Assembly: GCF_020423045.1 (NCBI RefSeq)
Contig: NZ_CP081943.1
Span: 2,108,001-2,172,000, forward strand
Source of the DNA: Pseudomonas sp. MM213
GTDB taxonomy: Bacteria; Pseudomonadota; Gammaproteobacteria; Pseudomonadales; Pseudomonadaceae
Direction of reading: 5' to 3'
Length of the DNA: 64,000 nucleotides
Positions 1-8,672 of this stretch are shown piece by piece (position 1 is the stretch's first letter; every line of letters begins with the position of its first letter). The position numbers were made by a program, and so were the translations under genes. The notes beneath the pieces were generated by a model. The model did not search any database, was not told the DNA's origin, and saw only the letters and a list, made by a program, of their open reading frames with translations.

Positions 1-211
1 CAACGATGGTGCGTTTGACGCCGCGATTTTCGAGCAATCGTGCGCCCCCTGAGCATTAGCATCGTTTTATCCCACCTGCTTGTCAGGCAAGGGCTGCGCT
101 CCACCCGCCGAAAACAATAAAAACGGAGAAAGCATGACTAACGCCATCTCACCCCCAATCGCAGCTTTTAGTTTGGTACTGCCCCACCACTTAACCGATG
201 GGAGTTTCACG
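1..211. other. left edge, leader of the ABC transporter operon
   Basis: No gene can be supported here. Short frames are open from base 1 in more than one register (one closes at TGA 50-52), so the end of an upstream gene is possible but cannot be proved. A second possible start for the next gene, ATG at 134 behind GGAGA, lies in this stretch. The GGGAG at 200-204 is the likely ribosome-binding site for the start at 212. Confidence 0.4.
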
Positions 212-1111
212 ATGAACAGTGCTCAAGAAAGTCGAGTTGACCGCCGTATCATTTCAAAGGCCGGTCGTTTTCTTATCGTTGGCGCAGCCAGTCTTATCTT
301 CAGCCTCGGTATTACCGGCGCAGCGAGTGCAGCCAGCCTGGCAGAGATAAACACTCGCGGCACACTTAACGTTGCAACCGAAGACAGTTATTACCCTTTC
401 GAATTTATAAAGGACGGTGAGTCCGAGGGTTTCCATAAGGACGTTATCGCGGAGCTGCGCAAGTACGCTCAATTCAAAGTGAATCAGGACATCATGCCCT
501 GGACCGGCCTGCTGGCGGGTATCACCTCAGGGAAGTACGACGCCGCCATCACTGGCGCCGGTGTTACGGAGGAGCGCCTGGGCGCCTTTGACTTCGTGGC
601 ACCGGTCGCCCCTGAGGTCTCGCATTACATCAAGCGCGCAAACGATGACCGCATCAAAAGCGTCTCGGACCTTTCCGGGTTGATCGTCGGCGTGCAGGCC
701 GGTGGTGCGCAACTGGCCCGATTGACGCAGCTGGATGCAAAGCTCAAAGCCTCCGGCGGTTCCATTGGCAAGATCGTGCAGTACCAATCCTACCCGGAGG
801 CGTATGCCGACCTGGCGAACCACCGGCTCGACTACGTTGTGAACTCGATCGTGCCCGCCAACATGCTGGTGAAGGAACGTCCACAGGTGTTCGCCGTTGG
901 CGAGGCCACTTCAAGCATGGGCTACATCGCCTGGCCAGTGGCCAAGGGCAACAAGGAACTGCTCGATTACCTGAGTGGTTTTGTGAACCACTTGCGTGAC
1001 ACCGGCAAGCTCGCCGAACTGCAGAAAAAATGGCTCGGACAGTCGTTCGATGACCTGCCCCGCGAGCCAATTACCTCTGCGCCACAGTTCACTCAACTGA
1101 CCGCGAAATAA
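212..1111 (+). CDS. amino-acid-type ABC transporter substrate-binding protein
   Basis: A periplasmic solute-binding protein of the SBP family 3 (polar amino acid) type, 299 residues. The start at ATG 212 follows GGGAG and gives a basic N-terminus, then a hydrophobic core (FLIVGAASLIFSLGITG) and an AASA-like cleavage site near residue 40; in-frame starts at 80 and 134 would only add a non-signal extension. The mature part opens with LAEINTRGTLNVATEDSYYP, the usual start of this fold, and contains the TGKYDAAITGAGVTEER-like segment. It heads an operon with two permeases and an ATPase, followed by a diaminopropionate lyase and an M20D amidase. The ligand may therefore be diaminopropionate or an N-acyl amino acid; that is inference. 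Confidence 0.88.
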   Translation: MNSAQESRVDRRIISKAGRFLIVGAASLIFSLGITGAASAASLAEINTRGTLNVATEDSYYPFEFIKDGESEGFHKDVIAELRKYAQFKVNQDIMPWTGLLAGITSGKYDAAITGAGVTEERLGAFDFVAPVAPEVSHYIKRANDDRIKSVSDLSGLIVGVQAGGAQLARLTQLDAKLKASGGSIGKIVQYQSYPEAYADLANHRLDYVVNSIVPANMLVKERPQVFAVGEATSSMGYIAWPVAKGNKELLDYLSGFVNHLRDTGKLAELQKKWLGQSFDDLPREPITSAPQFTQLTAK

Positions 1112-1226
1112 CCTGAGAGCCGCCATCGTTGGCGCAAGAAGTGTCAGCGATGGTCAGGTCAGTAGATTGTTCTTTTGACCCGGCAGGTAGCCGACGGCCA
1201 AAAGACTTGTTCGAAGGATGTTTTCA

Positions 1227-1868
1227 ATGCAAAGCAGTGACTGGATCACGCTTGTGTACGCGGCCTGGACGACCCTTTGGGTGTCCGGCATTTCTATCGT
1301 GCTTGGCATCATTCTGGGGCTGGTTGTTGCCATGTTGCGGGCGGCAAAAATCCCGGTCTTGAGCCAGGCCCTCGCGGTCTATGTCAGTTTGATCAGAGCG
1401 ACACCGATGGTCACGCTGGTGCTGTTTCTGTTTGTGATTGCGCCCTCCATCGGCTGGGAAGTCGACGCCCGGGTGGTGGCCATTGCGGCCATGACCCTCA
1501 ACACCACGGCGTTCAACGCCGAGATCTGGCGCAGCGCCCTGACCAGTTTCTCGCGCGAACAACTGGAAGCGGCAAAAGCCGCCGGCATGACCACGGGGCT
1601 GACACTTCGCCGCATCATGCTCCCGCAGATGTTGACCACCAGCCTTCCCGGGCTTGTGAACGAAATGTCCCTGTTGGTCAAAAGCAGTCCCGCGATCGCC
1701 ATGATCGGCATTGTGGACCTGACGCGCGTGACGAATCGGATCGCTGCCGTCACTTACGATCCGCTTCCTCCCATCCTCGCGGCGGGCCTGCTTTACATCG
1801 TGATCATCGGTGGACTTGTCCGCTTCCAGAGAATTGCAGACTCGCGCGCCAAGCGCCTGGCCATGTAG
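1227..1868 (+). CDS. amino acid ABC transporter permease (first subunit)
   Basis: Inner-membrane permease of the HisM/GlnP type, 213 residues from ATG 1227, which sits 8 bases after GAAGGA; an in-frame ATG at 1218 overlaps that Shine-Dalgarno sequence and is less likely. The protein is almost entirely hydrophobic helices. The cytoplasmic coupling loop shows the family EAAKAAGMT motif (residues about 115-123) and a following LPQML segment. It pairs with the next gene to form the heterodimeric channel served by the ATPase at 2535. The gap to the second permease is 8 bases, which supports one transcript. Confidence 0.88.
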   Translation: MQSSDWITLVYAAWTTLWVSGISIVLGIILGLVVAMLRAAKIPVLSQALAVYVSLIRATPMVTLVLFLFVIAPSIGWEVDARVVAIAAMTLNTTAFNAEIWRSALTSFSREQLEAAKAAGMTTGLTLRRIMLPQMLTTSLPGLVNEMSLLVKSSPAIAMIGIVDLTRVTNRIAAVTYDPLPPILAAGLLYIVIIGGLVRFQRIADSRAKRLAM

Positions 1869-1876
1869 GGGCTCCC

Positions 1877-2542
1877 ATGAACGGAATCAAAATGCTGTGG
1901 GACAACCTGGACGTGTTCGCGGCCGGGCTGCAGAACACACTCATACTCTTTGGCGTGTCGTCTGCCTGCTCATTTATGTTGGCCTGCGTTATCGCTTTCC
2001 TGCTGGAAGGACAGGACAACCTGTTTCGACGGCTTGTTCGCTGGGCGCTGGACCTGATGCGAATGCTGCCCTTCCTGATCTTCCTGTACCTCCTTTACTA
2101 CGGGCTTCCCAACCTGGGTATCAGCCTGGATGTATGGTCGGCGGGTTTCATTGCCCTGATTACGTATCACGGTGCCTATTTCGCCGAGATCCTGCGGGCG
2201 GCAAGAACCGCGCTGCCCGCAGGCCAGGCGGAAGCGGCCTATGCCCACGGCTTCGTCAACTCAAACATGTACTGGAGGATTCTCCTCCCGCAAATGGTGA
2301 TGCGTTCCGGGCCGCTCTTTGGCAACCAATTGGTCTGCCTGCTGAAGGACACCGCCTTCCTGTCGATCATCACATTGATGGATCTGACGGCTGCGGCCTC
2401 TGCTGTACAAGCCAAATATTTTGTTCCGTTGCCGCCCTTCATATTCGTGATCGCACTGTATTGGTCCATCACCCTGTTGGTTGAGGCATTACTTCGTCGC
2501 CTGGGTCGCCGAGCGCAGAAAAGAGGATTGGTCCATGAATAA
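1877..2542 (+). CDS. amino acid ABC transporter permease (second subunit)
   Basis: Second membrane subunit, 221 residues from ATG 1877 ([14 protein letters not shown]). It has about five hydrophobic segments and the coupling-loop sequence [10 protein letters not shown], a variant of the EAA motif, near residues 116-125, followed by ILLPQMVMR. The reading frame extends far upstream without a stop, but that part overlaps the preceding permease in another frame and is not coding. The end overlaps the ATPase gene by 8 bases, so the two are probably translationally coupled. Confidence 0.88.
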   Translation: MNGIKMLWDNLDVFAAGLQNTLILFGVSSACSFMLACVIAFLLEGQDNLFRRLVRWALDLMRMLPFLIFLYLLYYGLPNLGISLDVWSAGFIALITYHGAYFAEILRAARTALPAGQAEAAYAHGFVNSNMYWRILLPQMVMRSGPLFGNQLVCLLKDTAFLSIITLMDLTAAASAVQAKYFVPLPPFIFVIALYWSITLLVEALLRRLGRRAQKRGLVHE

Positions 2543-3311
2543 GTCCGCCCCGGTCGTTGAAATCCGCGACCTGCATAAACACTTCGCCGGCATTGAGGTG
2601 CTTCGCGGCATCAACCTCAAGGTCGAGCGAGGACAGACTGTCAGCATTCTGGGCTCTTCCGGCTCAGGCAAATCCACCATGTTGCGTTGCATCAACTGGC
2701 TGGAAGTGCCTGATACCGGTGAAATCTACATCGGCGGTGATCGCATGGGCGTTAAAAGTGGCGGCGGCAAAGCCATGTCCAATCGCGAACTGGCGGCGAT
2801 GCGCGCAAGAACCGCCATGGTGTTCCAGAGCTTCAATCTCTGGCCCCATCTGACGGTGCTTCAGAATGTCACCGAGGCGCCTATTCACGTCATGGGTGTC
2901 AGTCGCAAAGAGGCCAACGATCAGGCGGTTGCGCTGCTGGAGAAAGTCGGCCTGTCGCACAAGCACGATGCTTATCCCTGGTCGTTGTCAGGAGGCCAAC
3001 GACAGCGGGTTGCCATTGCGCGAGCCTTGGCGATGAACCCGCAAGTCATCTTGTTCGATGAACCGACATCTGCGCTCGATCCAGAACTGGTCGGGGAAGT
3101 CCTGGCGGTGATGCGCTCACTGGCCGAGGACGGTTTCACGATGGTCATCGTGACCCATGAAATGGAATTTGCCCGCGCCGTCTCCAACGAGGTCGTGTTC
3201 ATTGAAAAAGGACAGATCATTGAAAGAGCCGCACCGGAAAAATTCTTTACCAACTCAGACAGTGAACGCGTTCGGCAATTTTTGGGGCGTTACAGAACGA
3301 CCACGGCATGA
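2535..3311 (+). CDS. amino acid ABC transporter ATP-binding protein
   Basis: Cytoplasmic ATPase of the GlnQ/HisP class, 258 residues from ATG 2535. Walker A is GSSGSGKST, the Q-loop lies in [16 protein letters not shown], the signature is [16 protein letters not shown], Walker B is [14 protein letters not shown] and the switch histidine is in VTHEM. These are the complete set of motifs for an active polar amino acid importer ATPase. It overlaps the second permease by 8 bases. The next gene, a diaminopropionate lyase remnant, starts 59 bases downstream, so the transporter and the catabolic genes probably share a transcript. Confidence 0.93.
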   Translation: MNKSAPVVEIRDLHKHFAGIEVLRGINLKVERGQTVSILGSSGSGKSTMLRCINWLEVPDTGEIYIGGDRMGVKSGGGKAMSNRELAAMRARTAMVFQSFNLWPHLTVLQNVTEAPIHVMGVSRKEANDQAVALLEKVGLSHKHDAYPWSLSGGQRQRVAIARALAMNPQVILFDEPTSALDPELVGEVLAVMRSLAEDGFTMVIVTHEMEFARAVSNEVVFIEKGQIIERAAPEKFFTNSDSERVRQFLGRYRTTTA

Positions 3312-3370
3312 CTGCCCCTGGAACTCGCCAAAACGCGCACGCCTTTTCTCCAGCGTTACAAGGAACCGCT

Positions 3371-4602
3371 ATGTTTTTCGCTAACCCACGCGCCTCTCGC
3401 AGCACCTACCCAAAACACCTTCAGGACATCATGAGTGTCGACGCGGCCCATGAGTCACGAGACTGGCTATCGAGTTGGGAACACCTGAACCAAAAGGCGA
3501 CACCGCTGTGGGAACTTCCGGGCATGGCTGAAGAACTCGGCGTGGCCGGGTTCTGGGTCAAGGACGAATCGACACGTTCACCCCTGGGCAGCTTCAAGGC
3601 ACTCGGCGCACCGATCGCGTTGATCCGGCTGATTCTGCGGCTGATGCCCCATGAATCCTTTGATCCCAAAGGGCTCATCACCGGTCAATATCGGCAGCGC
3701 CTGCATGATTTCACGGTCATCAGTGCCACTGACGGCAATCACGGGCGAGCCCTGGCGGCTGCGGCACAAAGCGTCGGCTGCCAATGCGTCATCGTTTTGC
3801 ATGCCAACGTGAGTACGGAGCGCGAGGCGGCCATTGCCGCGTATGGCGCCCGCATCATCCGGGTTGAAGGTAACTACGACGAGTCGGTGGAACATACCGC
3901 CGCCGTGGCAGAGCAAAACGGTTGGCCCGTGGTGTCGGACACCTCGTATGAGGGCTACGAGATCGTCCCTCGCGACGTGATGCAAGGCTACGGCACCATC
4001 GCCGCCGAGTTGATCGAGCAAACCACGGGCAAGGCCCAGGCGACCTGCCCTTTCACCCACGTGTTCCTGCAAGGGGGGTGGGAGGAATGGCAGCGGGCAT
4101 CAGCAGTTACCTCTGGGAAATTTACCAGGAACAGCGTCCCGTCTTCGTCATGGTCGAACCCCGGCAAGCGGATTGCCTGTACCAAAGTGCGGTTCAGGGC
4201 CTGCCCGCCAAAGCAACAGGCTCGGTGGACTCGGTCATGGCTGGCCTCGCCTGCGGCGAAACCTCTCCCCTCGCCTGGCGATTCCTCGAACCGTGCGTAG
4301 ATTTCTTTATGACCATCAGCGACGACGACGCCGTGTCTGCCATGCAGCAGCTGGCTCACGGCAGTCCGACCGACATTCCTGTGGTGGCCGGTGAGTCGGC
4401 GGTGGCCGGCCTGGCAGCGCTTCAAATCCTGCTACGCGATTCGGCGACCGCCAAAACGGTCGGCATCGACCGAGACTCCCGAGTGCTCATCATCAGTACC
4501 GAGGGTGCGACGGCCCCGTCGGTCTACGAGCGTCTGGTGGGTGAATCCGCGCAAGCGGTCACTGCCCGTCAGCACCAATGGCAACTACAAAAAAATGTGT
4601 GA
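3371..4602 (+). pseudogene. dpaL: diaminopropionate ammonia-lyase, frameshifted
   Basis: PLP enzyme of the tryptophan synthase beta fold that converts 2,3-diaminopropionate to pyruvate and two ammonia. ATG 3371 follows AGGAACC and begins MFFANPRASRSTY. The PLP-lysine motif SPLGSFKALG and the DGNHGRALA loop are present. At the glycine loop the frame breaks: the run of six G at 4073-4078 should be seven to read QGGVGGMAAGISS, and the remainder (VEPRQADCLYQS, GLACGETSPLAW) continues in the next frame to TGA/TAA at 4602. With one G restored the protein would be 410 residues, the normal family length. This is either a recent inactivation or a homopolymer error, since the downstream half shows no other damage. 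Confidence 0.85.
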
Positions 4603-4627
4603 TCAACAGAACGCAGGAGCCCATGCA

Positions 4628-5797
4628 GTGATCGACGACCACGAGTTTCACGCGCAGCTGGTCAGCTGGCGTCACCACCTCCATCAACATCCAGAAGTCG
4701 GTTTCGAGGAAATCCACACCTCCGACTACGTGGCTGATGCGCTCGCGTCGATGGGCCTTGAGGTGCATCGGGGCATTGGCGGCACAGGCCTGGTCGCCAG
4801 TTTGAAGGTCGGAGACAGTCCGGCGGTGGTGGGGCTTCGGGCCGACATGGATGCACTGCACATTCACGAAGATGCTCCGGGGCGGCATCACGCCTCGGTA
4901 ACCGCAGGAAAAATGCATGCCTGCGGTCATGACGGCCACATGTCCATGATCCTCGGCGCCGCCAGGCTGCTGACCACCACTCGTGATTTCAACGGAACGG
5001 TACGCTTCATTTTCCAGCCCGCCGAAGAACACGGCTGTGGCGCCAAAGCGATGATCGCTGATGGCCTGTTTGATCGTTTCCCGGTGGATGCGATCTACGG
5101 CGCTCACAACATGCCGGGGCTGCCTGCCGGCACAATCGCGACGCGCTCTGGAGGGATCATGGCCAGTGAGGACAACTTCGTTATCCGTATCAAGGGCCAG
5201 GGCACGCACGCGGCACGACCGCACATGGGGGTTGACCCGATCGTCATCGCTTCCGAGGTGGTGCTGGCGCTGCAAACGGTGATTTCCCGCAACCTCGACC
5301 CGAGCGTTCCGGCCGTGATTTCCTGCACAGAGTTCATCACCGACGGCATCCGCAATGCGATTCCAACCCACGTCGTCATCAAGGGCGACACGCGCAGCTA
5401 CGCGCCCGAAGTCCAGGCCATGCTGGAAAGGCGCATGCGAGACATCTGCGAAGGCATTTGCAGGCTCCACGGCGCATCGTGCGAGTTCGAATACACCCAT
5501 GAATTCGCGCCCACCGTGAACTGGGAAAAGTGCACCCCCATCGCTGTCGCAGCGGCGACCCGAATTGTTGGCCCGGACCGGGTGAATGCGGACATCCAGC
5601 CGATGATGATTTCAGAGGATTTCGGCGCGTTCCTGCAGGTCGTACCCGGCAATTTCGTGTTTATCGGCAACGGTGACACAGCGGATGAAGGGGGGACTCC
5701 GCTTCACAATGCCAGGTATGACTTCAACGACAATGTGCTGGCCACGGGGGCGCACTATTTCGCCGAAGTTGCCCGTACAGCACTCGCTGCGGAATAA
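4628..5797 (+). CDS. M20D-family amidohydrolase (hippurate hydrolase/aminoacylase type)
   Basis: Zinc-type peptidase-family enzyme expected to remove an N-acyl group from an amino acid. It is 389 residues from GTG 4628, chosen because AGGAG lies 8 bases upstream; an in-frame ATG at 4595 (MCDQQNAG) has no clear Shine-Dalgarno. Family motifs are WRHHLHQHPEVGFEE at the N-terminus, GLRADMDALHIHE, the metal-binding HACGHDGHMSMILGA, PAEEHGCGAKAMI and the C-terminal SEDFGAF. The lid domain contains KGQGTHAARPHMGVDP. It follows dpaL by 25 bases and is the last gene before a terminator. I infer that it deacylates a substrate that then feeds DpaL. Confidence 0.88.
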   Translation: MIDDHEFHAQLVSWRHHLHQHPEVGFEEIHTSDYVADALASMGLEVHRGIGGTGLVASLKVGDSPAVVGLRADMDALHIHEDAPGRHHASVTAGKMHACGHDGHMSMILGAARLLTTTRDFNGTVRFIFQPAEEHGCGAKAMIADGLFDRFPVDAIYGAHNMPGLPAGTIATRSGGIMASEDNFVIRIKGQGTHAARPHMGVDPIVIASEVVLALQTVISRNLDPSVPAVISCTEFITDGIRNAIPTHVVIKGDTRSYAPEVQAMLERRMRDICEGICRLHGASCEFEYTHEFAPTVNWEKCTPIAVAAATRIVGPDRVNADIQPMMISEDFGAFLQVVPGNFVFIGNGDTADEGGTPLHNARYDFNDNVLATGAHYFAEVARTALAAE

Positions 5798-5807
5798 CCC
5801 GCCACAG

Positions 5808-5833
5808 AGCAGCACGCCAACGTGCTGCTTTTT
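5808..5833 (+). terminator. rho-independent terminator after the amidohydrolase
   Basis: A 9-bp perfect stem AGCAGCACG/CGTGCTGCT with a CCAA loop is followed directly by a T run. It lies 11 bases after the stop codon of the amidohydrolase and also separates it from the convergent HxlR gene. Confidence 0.85.
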
Positions 5834-5844
5834 CTGTCGGGTGG

Positions 5845-6351
5845 CTACGCGCTTCGACTGCCCTTGAACGCCTCACGCCGCGCCTGCCTCTCTGCGCGGT
5901 ATGCCGCGCTCTGCTCACTGATCAACTCTTCGCGGCGCAACAGCTCACCGCAATGTGCGCACAGCGGCCCTAACCCGGCGGGCTCGCCACAGGTTTTGTG
6001 GGTGTACACCACCGCCAACCCTTCTTCCGGCGACTTGCACCAGGTTTCGCCCCAGGCACGCAGTGCCAACACCACCGAGTAGAAGGCCTGCCCTTTCGCG
6101 GTGAGGTGGTACTCGTAGCGCGGTGGCCGTTCGTTGTAGAGGCGGCGTTCTACCAGGCCATCGGCTTCCAGGTTTTTCAGGCGTGTAGCGACCATTTGCG
6201 GGGTGCCGCCGGTCTGCGCCTGGATCTCGTCATATCGATGACTTCCCATGAACAACTCACGCAGGACCAGCACGGTCCAGCGGTCGCCCACGACTGTTTC
6301 GGCCCGCGCAATCGGGCATAGAGTGTCGGGAGCAGCAATGTTGGTCGACAT
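5845..6351 (-). CDS. HxlR-family transcriptional regulator
   Basis: A 168-residue winged-helix regulator. The N-terminal part matches the HxlR domain: CPIARAETVVGDRWTVLVLR, then RYDEIQAQTGG, and the wing ERRLYNERPPRYEYHLTAKG. The C-terminal third is an extension carrying CAHC plus an upstream TCGEP, a possible zinc-binding knuckle that some members of the family have. It is transcribed divergently from the cysteine hydrolase at 6452, with a 100-bp shared promoter region containing a 6-1-6 palindrome. I infer that it controls the hydrolase-dehydrogenase pair; the effector is unknown. Confidence 0.88.
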   Translation of the reverse strand: MSTNIAAPDTLCPIARAETVVGDRWTVLVLRELFMGSHRYDEIQAQTGGTPQMVATRLKNLEADGLVERRLYNERPPRYEYHLTAKGQAFYSVVLALRAWGETWCKSPEEGLAVVYTHKTCGEPAGLGPLCAHCGELLRREELISEQSAAYRAERQARREAFKGSRSA

Positions 6352-6376
6352 ACGGGCTTGCCTCTTTCTCTGTAAC

Positions 6377-6389
6377 TATGATTATCATA
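6377..6389. promoter_or_regulatory. candidate HxlR operator
   Basis: TATGAT-T-ATCATA is a perfect 6-1-6 inverted repeat in the divergent promoter region, between the regulator start (6351) and the hydrolase start (6452). AT-rich dyads of this sort are where HxlR dimers are expected to bind; the assignment is inference. Confidence 0.45.
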
Positions 6390-6451
6390 TCAACAAGATG
6401 CCCAGGCAAGTCCCCGGCACCGGTCACTCAACTTTTGTGGAGAACATCGTC

Positions 6452-7081
6452 ATGTCGAACGCCCTTTATCCGCTCAACAGGATCGCCTATCTGCTGGTCG
6501 ATCCGTACAACGATTTCCTCTCGGAAGGCGGCAAGGTCTTTCCCCTGATCAAGCCGATCGCCGAGCAAGTCGGCCTGCTCGACAACCTGCGCACGCTCGA
6601 CCGCACGGTTCGCGCCCTCGACATTCCGGTCGTCATCGTACCGCACCATCGCTGGGAACACGGCGACTACGAGGGCTGGGACCATCCAACGCCGACCCAG
6701 TGCAAGATCATGCACATGCACCACTTTGCTCGCGGGGAATGGGGCGGCGAATGGCATCCGGATTTTGCGCCAAAGGACGGTGACATCGTTGTGCAGGAGC
6801 ATTGGGGTTCGAGCGGTTTCGCCAACACCGACCTGGATTTTCGCCTCAAGCAAAAAGGCGTCACCCACGTGATCATCGTCGGTCTGCTGGCCAACACCTG
6901 CATCGAAGCGACCGCCCGCTATGCATCGGAAATGGGTTACCACGTCACCCTGGTGCGCGATGCGACCGCCGCCTTCCGCCCGGAAATGATGCATGCCGCC
7001 CACGAGTTGAACGGCCCCACGTTTGCCCATTCGATTGTGACCACGGACGAACTCGTCGCCGCCCTCGCAGGGCAGGAATAA
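6452..7081 (+). CDS. isochorismatase-family cysteine hydrolase
   Basis: A 209-residue cysteine hydrolase, ATG 6452 behind GGAG. The fold's catalytic triad region is visible: Asp in YLLVDPYNDFL near residue 15, and the nucleophilic Cys in VGLLANTCIEATARYASEMG near residue 151, followed by VTLVRDATAAF. Members split amides or N-carbamoyl compounds; the substrate cannot be read from sequence. The stop is 3 bases before the next gene, an aldehyde dehydrogenase, so both belong to one operon. The pair suggests a short catabolic route in which the hydrolase releases a semialdehyde precursor; that is inference. Confidence 0.85.
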   Translation: MSNALYPLNRIAYLLVDPYNDFLSEGGKVFPLIKPIAEQVGLLDNLRTLDRTVRALDIPVVIVPHHRWEHGDYEGWDHPTPTQCKIMHMHHFARGEWGGEWHPDFAPKDGDIVVQEHWGSSGFANTDLDFRLKQKGVTHVIIVGLLANTCIEATARYASEMGYHVTLVRDATAAFRPEMMHAAHELNGPTFAHSIVTTDELVAALAGQE

Positions 7082-7084
7082 CCG

Positions 7085-8653
7085 ATGATGAAACTGACAG
7101 GAAACCTGATCATCGGGACCCACGATGTCGCGGCCACCGAAGGAACGATGAAAGCGCTCAACCCCGCGACCAACACGTTGATCGAACCGGATTTTGCCCT
7201 CGGCGGCGTCGCGCAAGTCCACCAGGCAGCAACGCTCGCCGACGAAGCGTTCGACAGTTACAGCCATACGTCGCTCGCACGGCGCGCGGCGTTTCTCGAG
7301 AGCATTGCCGACAATCTTGAGGCCACCCGCAAGGAGCTGGCGGCACGGGCCGCGCTCGAAACGGGCCTGCCGGAAGCTCAGCTTGAGGGCGAAGCGAGCA
7401 GAGCCGCCGTCCAGTTCCGTCAGTTCGCGGAGGTCGTGCGCAAAGGCCGCTTCCTGCAACTGGCCATCGATCCGGCACAACCTGATCGTCAACCTCGCCC
7501 GCGCATGGACCATCGCCTGCAGAAAATGGCCATCGGCCCGGTGGCCATTTTCGGTGCGAGCAACTTTCCGATTGCCTATTCCGTGGCCGGTGGCGACACC
7601 GCTTCGGCATTGGCCGCCGGCGCGACCGTCATCCTCAAAGCACACAACGCCCATCCGGGTGCTTCGGAAATCCAGGCTCGGGCCATCCAAAAGGCCGTGC
7701 AGGAGCACGGGTTGCATGAGGGGGTTTTCTCGATGGTACGCGGCAGCGGCAACACCATCGGCGAAGCGCTGGTCGATCATCCTTTGATTAAAGCCGTGAC
7801 GTTTACCGGTTCGGAACAAGGCGGCATGGCGCTGTATCGGCGTGCGCAGCTGCGGCCCGATCCCATCCCGGTGTTTACCGAAATGACCAGCATCAACCCC
7901 ACGTTCATCCTGCCCGCAGCCCTGGCCGAGCGCGGCGCGCAGATCGGCGATGGCTTTATCGAGCGCATGCTGGTCAATGTCGGGCAAGCCTGTCTCAGGC
8001 CCGCGCTGCTGATCGCGATCAAAGGCGCCGGCCTTGAAGCGCTGCGCGCCGCCATGGTGCAGCGCGTCAGCGAGGCTGCAGCCCGCACGATGCTGACACC
8101 GGGGATCCATGCGTCTTACCTGAACGGTCTCACCGCGATGGAAAACGCCGGTGCGCAGCGCATCGCCGAAGGCACGGCCGCCAGCGCCGACGTTGACGGC
8201 CAATCGGCGTTGCTGGAGGTCACCGGCCAACGCTTCCTCGAGGAAGCCGCCCTGTCGCAGGAAGTCTTCGGCCCATCGGCGCTGCTGGTGACCGTCGAGG
8301 ACGAGGCTGAACTGCTCGCCATTGCCCGCTCGCTCAAAGGCCAACTCAGCGCCGCCCTGCACCTCGAAACAACTGACTTGCCACTGGCCCGGCGCCTGTT
8401 GCCGGTGCTGGAGCGCAGAACCGGGCGCATCGTCGTCAACGCCTTCGCCCATCCGCAAGAGGTGACGCACGCCACTGTTCACGGCGGACCGTTTCCGGCG
8501 ACCTCGGACAGTCGCTTCACCTCGGTGGGCATGACGTCGATCGAACGCTTCCTGCGGCCGGTGGCTTACCAGGGTTTTCCGGACGCGCTGTTGCCTGAGG
8601 CACTGCGTGATTTCAACCCGTTGGGGCTGCCTCGGCTGGTGGACGGGCAGTAG
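7085..8653 (+). CDS. NADP-dependent aldehyde dehydrogenase, alpha-ketoglutarate-semialdehyde type
   Basis: A 522-residue ALDH of the group that oxidises 2,5-dioxopentanoate (alpha-ketoglutarate semialdehyde) to 2-oxoglutarate. Motifs seen are AIFGASNFPIAYSVAGGDTA, KAHNAHPGASEIQA, VTFTGSEQGG, the glutamate region FTEMTSINPTFILP and the catalytic-cysteine region NVGQACLRPALL. The residues flanking the cysteine differ from the more usual GQFCTNPG, so the exact substrate is uncertain. ATG 7085 and 7088 are both possible starts. It is co-transcribed with the cysteine hydrolase. Confidence 0.85.
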   Translation: MMKLTGNLIIGTHDVAATEGTMKALNPATNTLIEPDFALGGVAQVHQAATLADEAFDSYSHTSLARRAAFLESIADNLEATRKELAARAALETGLPEAQLEGEASRAAVQFRQFAEVVRKGRFLQLAIDPAQPDRQPRPRMDHRLQKMAIGPVAIFGASNFPIAYSVAGGDTASALAAGATVILKAHNAHPGASEIQARAIQKAVQEHGLHEGVFSMVRGSGNTIGEALVDHPLIKAVTFTGSEQGGMALYRRAQLRPDPIPVFTEMTSINPTFILPAALAERGAQIGDGFIERMLVNVGQACLRPALLIAIKGAGLEALRAAMVQRVSEAAARTMLTPGIHASYLNGLTAMENAGAQRIAEGTAASADVDGQSALLEVTGQRFLEEAALSQEVFGPSALLVTVEDEAELLAIARSLKGQLSAALHLETTDLPLARRLLPVLERRTGRIVVNAFAHPQEVTHATVHGGPFPATSDSRFTSVGMTSIERFLRPVAYQGFPDALLPEALRDFNPLGLPRLVDGQ

Positions 8654-8672
8654 TTGTCAGCCCGACCGGAGA

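Noticed and set aside
1277..1876. Extended N-terminus for the second permease
   Set aside because: The extra 200 codons overlap the first permease in another frame and are not hydrophobic; ATG 1877 is the proper start.
4073..4078. Programmed frameshift in the G run of dpaL
   Set aside because: No slippery heptamer with a downstream structure was seen, and the family is not known to use recoding; a deletion or error is simpler.
6428..8482. A 684-codon open frame on the minus strand across the hydrolase and aldehyde dehydrogenase genes
   Set aside because: It is antisense to two well-supported genes and has no family sequence, with the low-complexity HR/GQ-rich look of a high-GC shadow frame.
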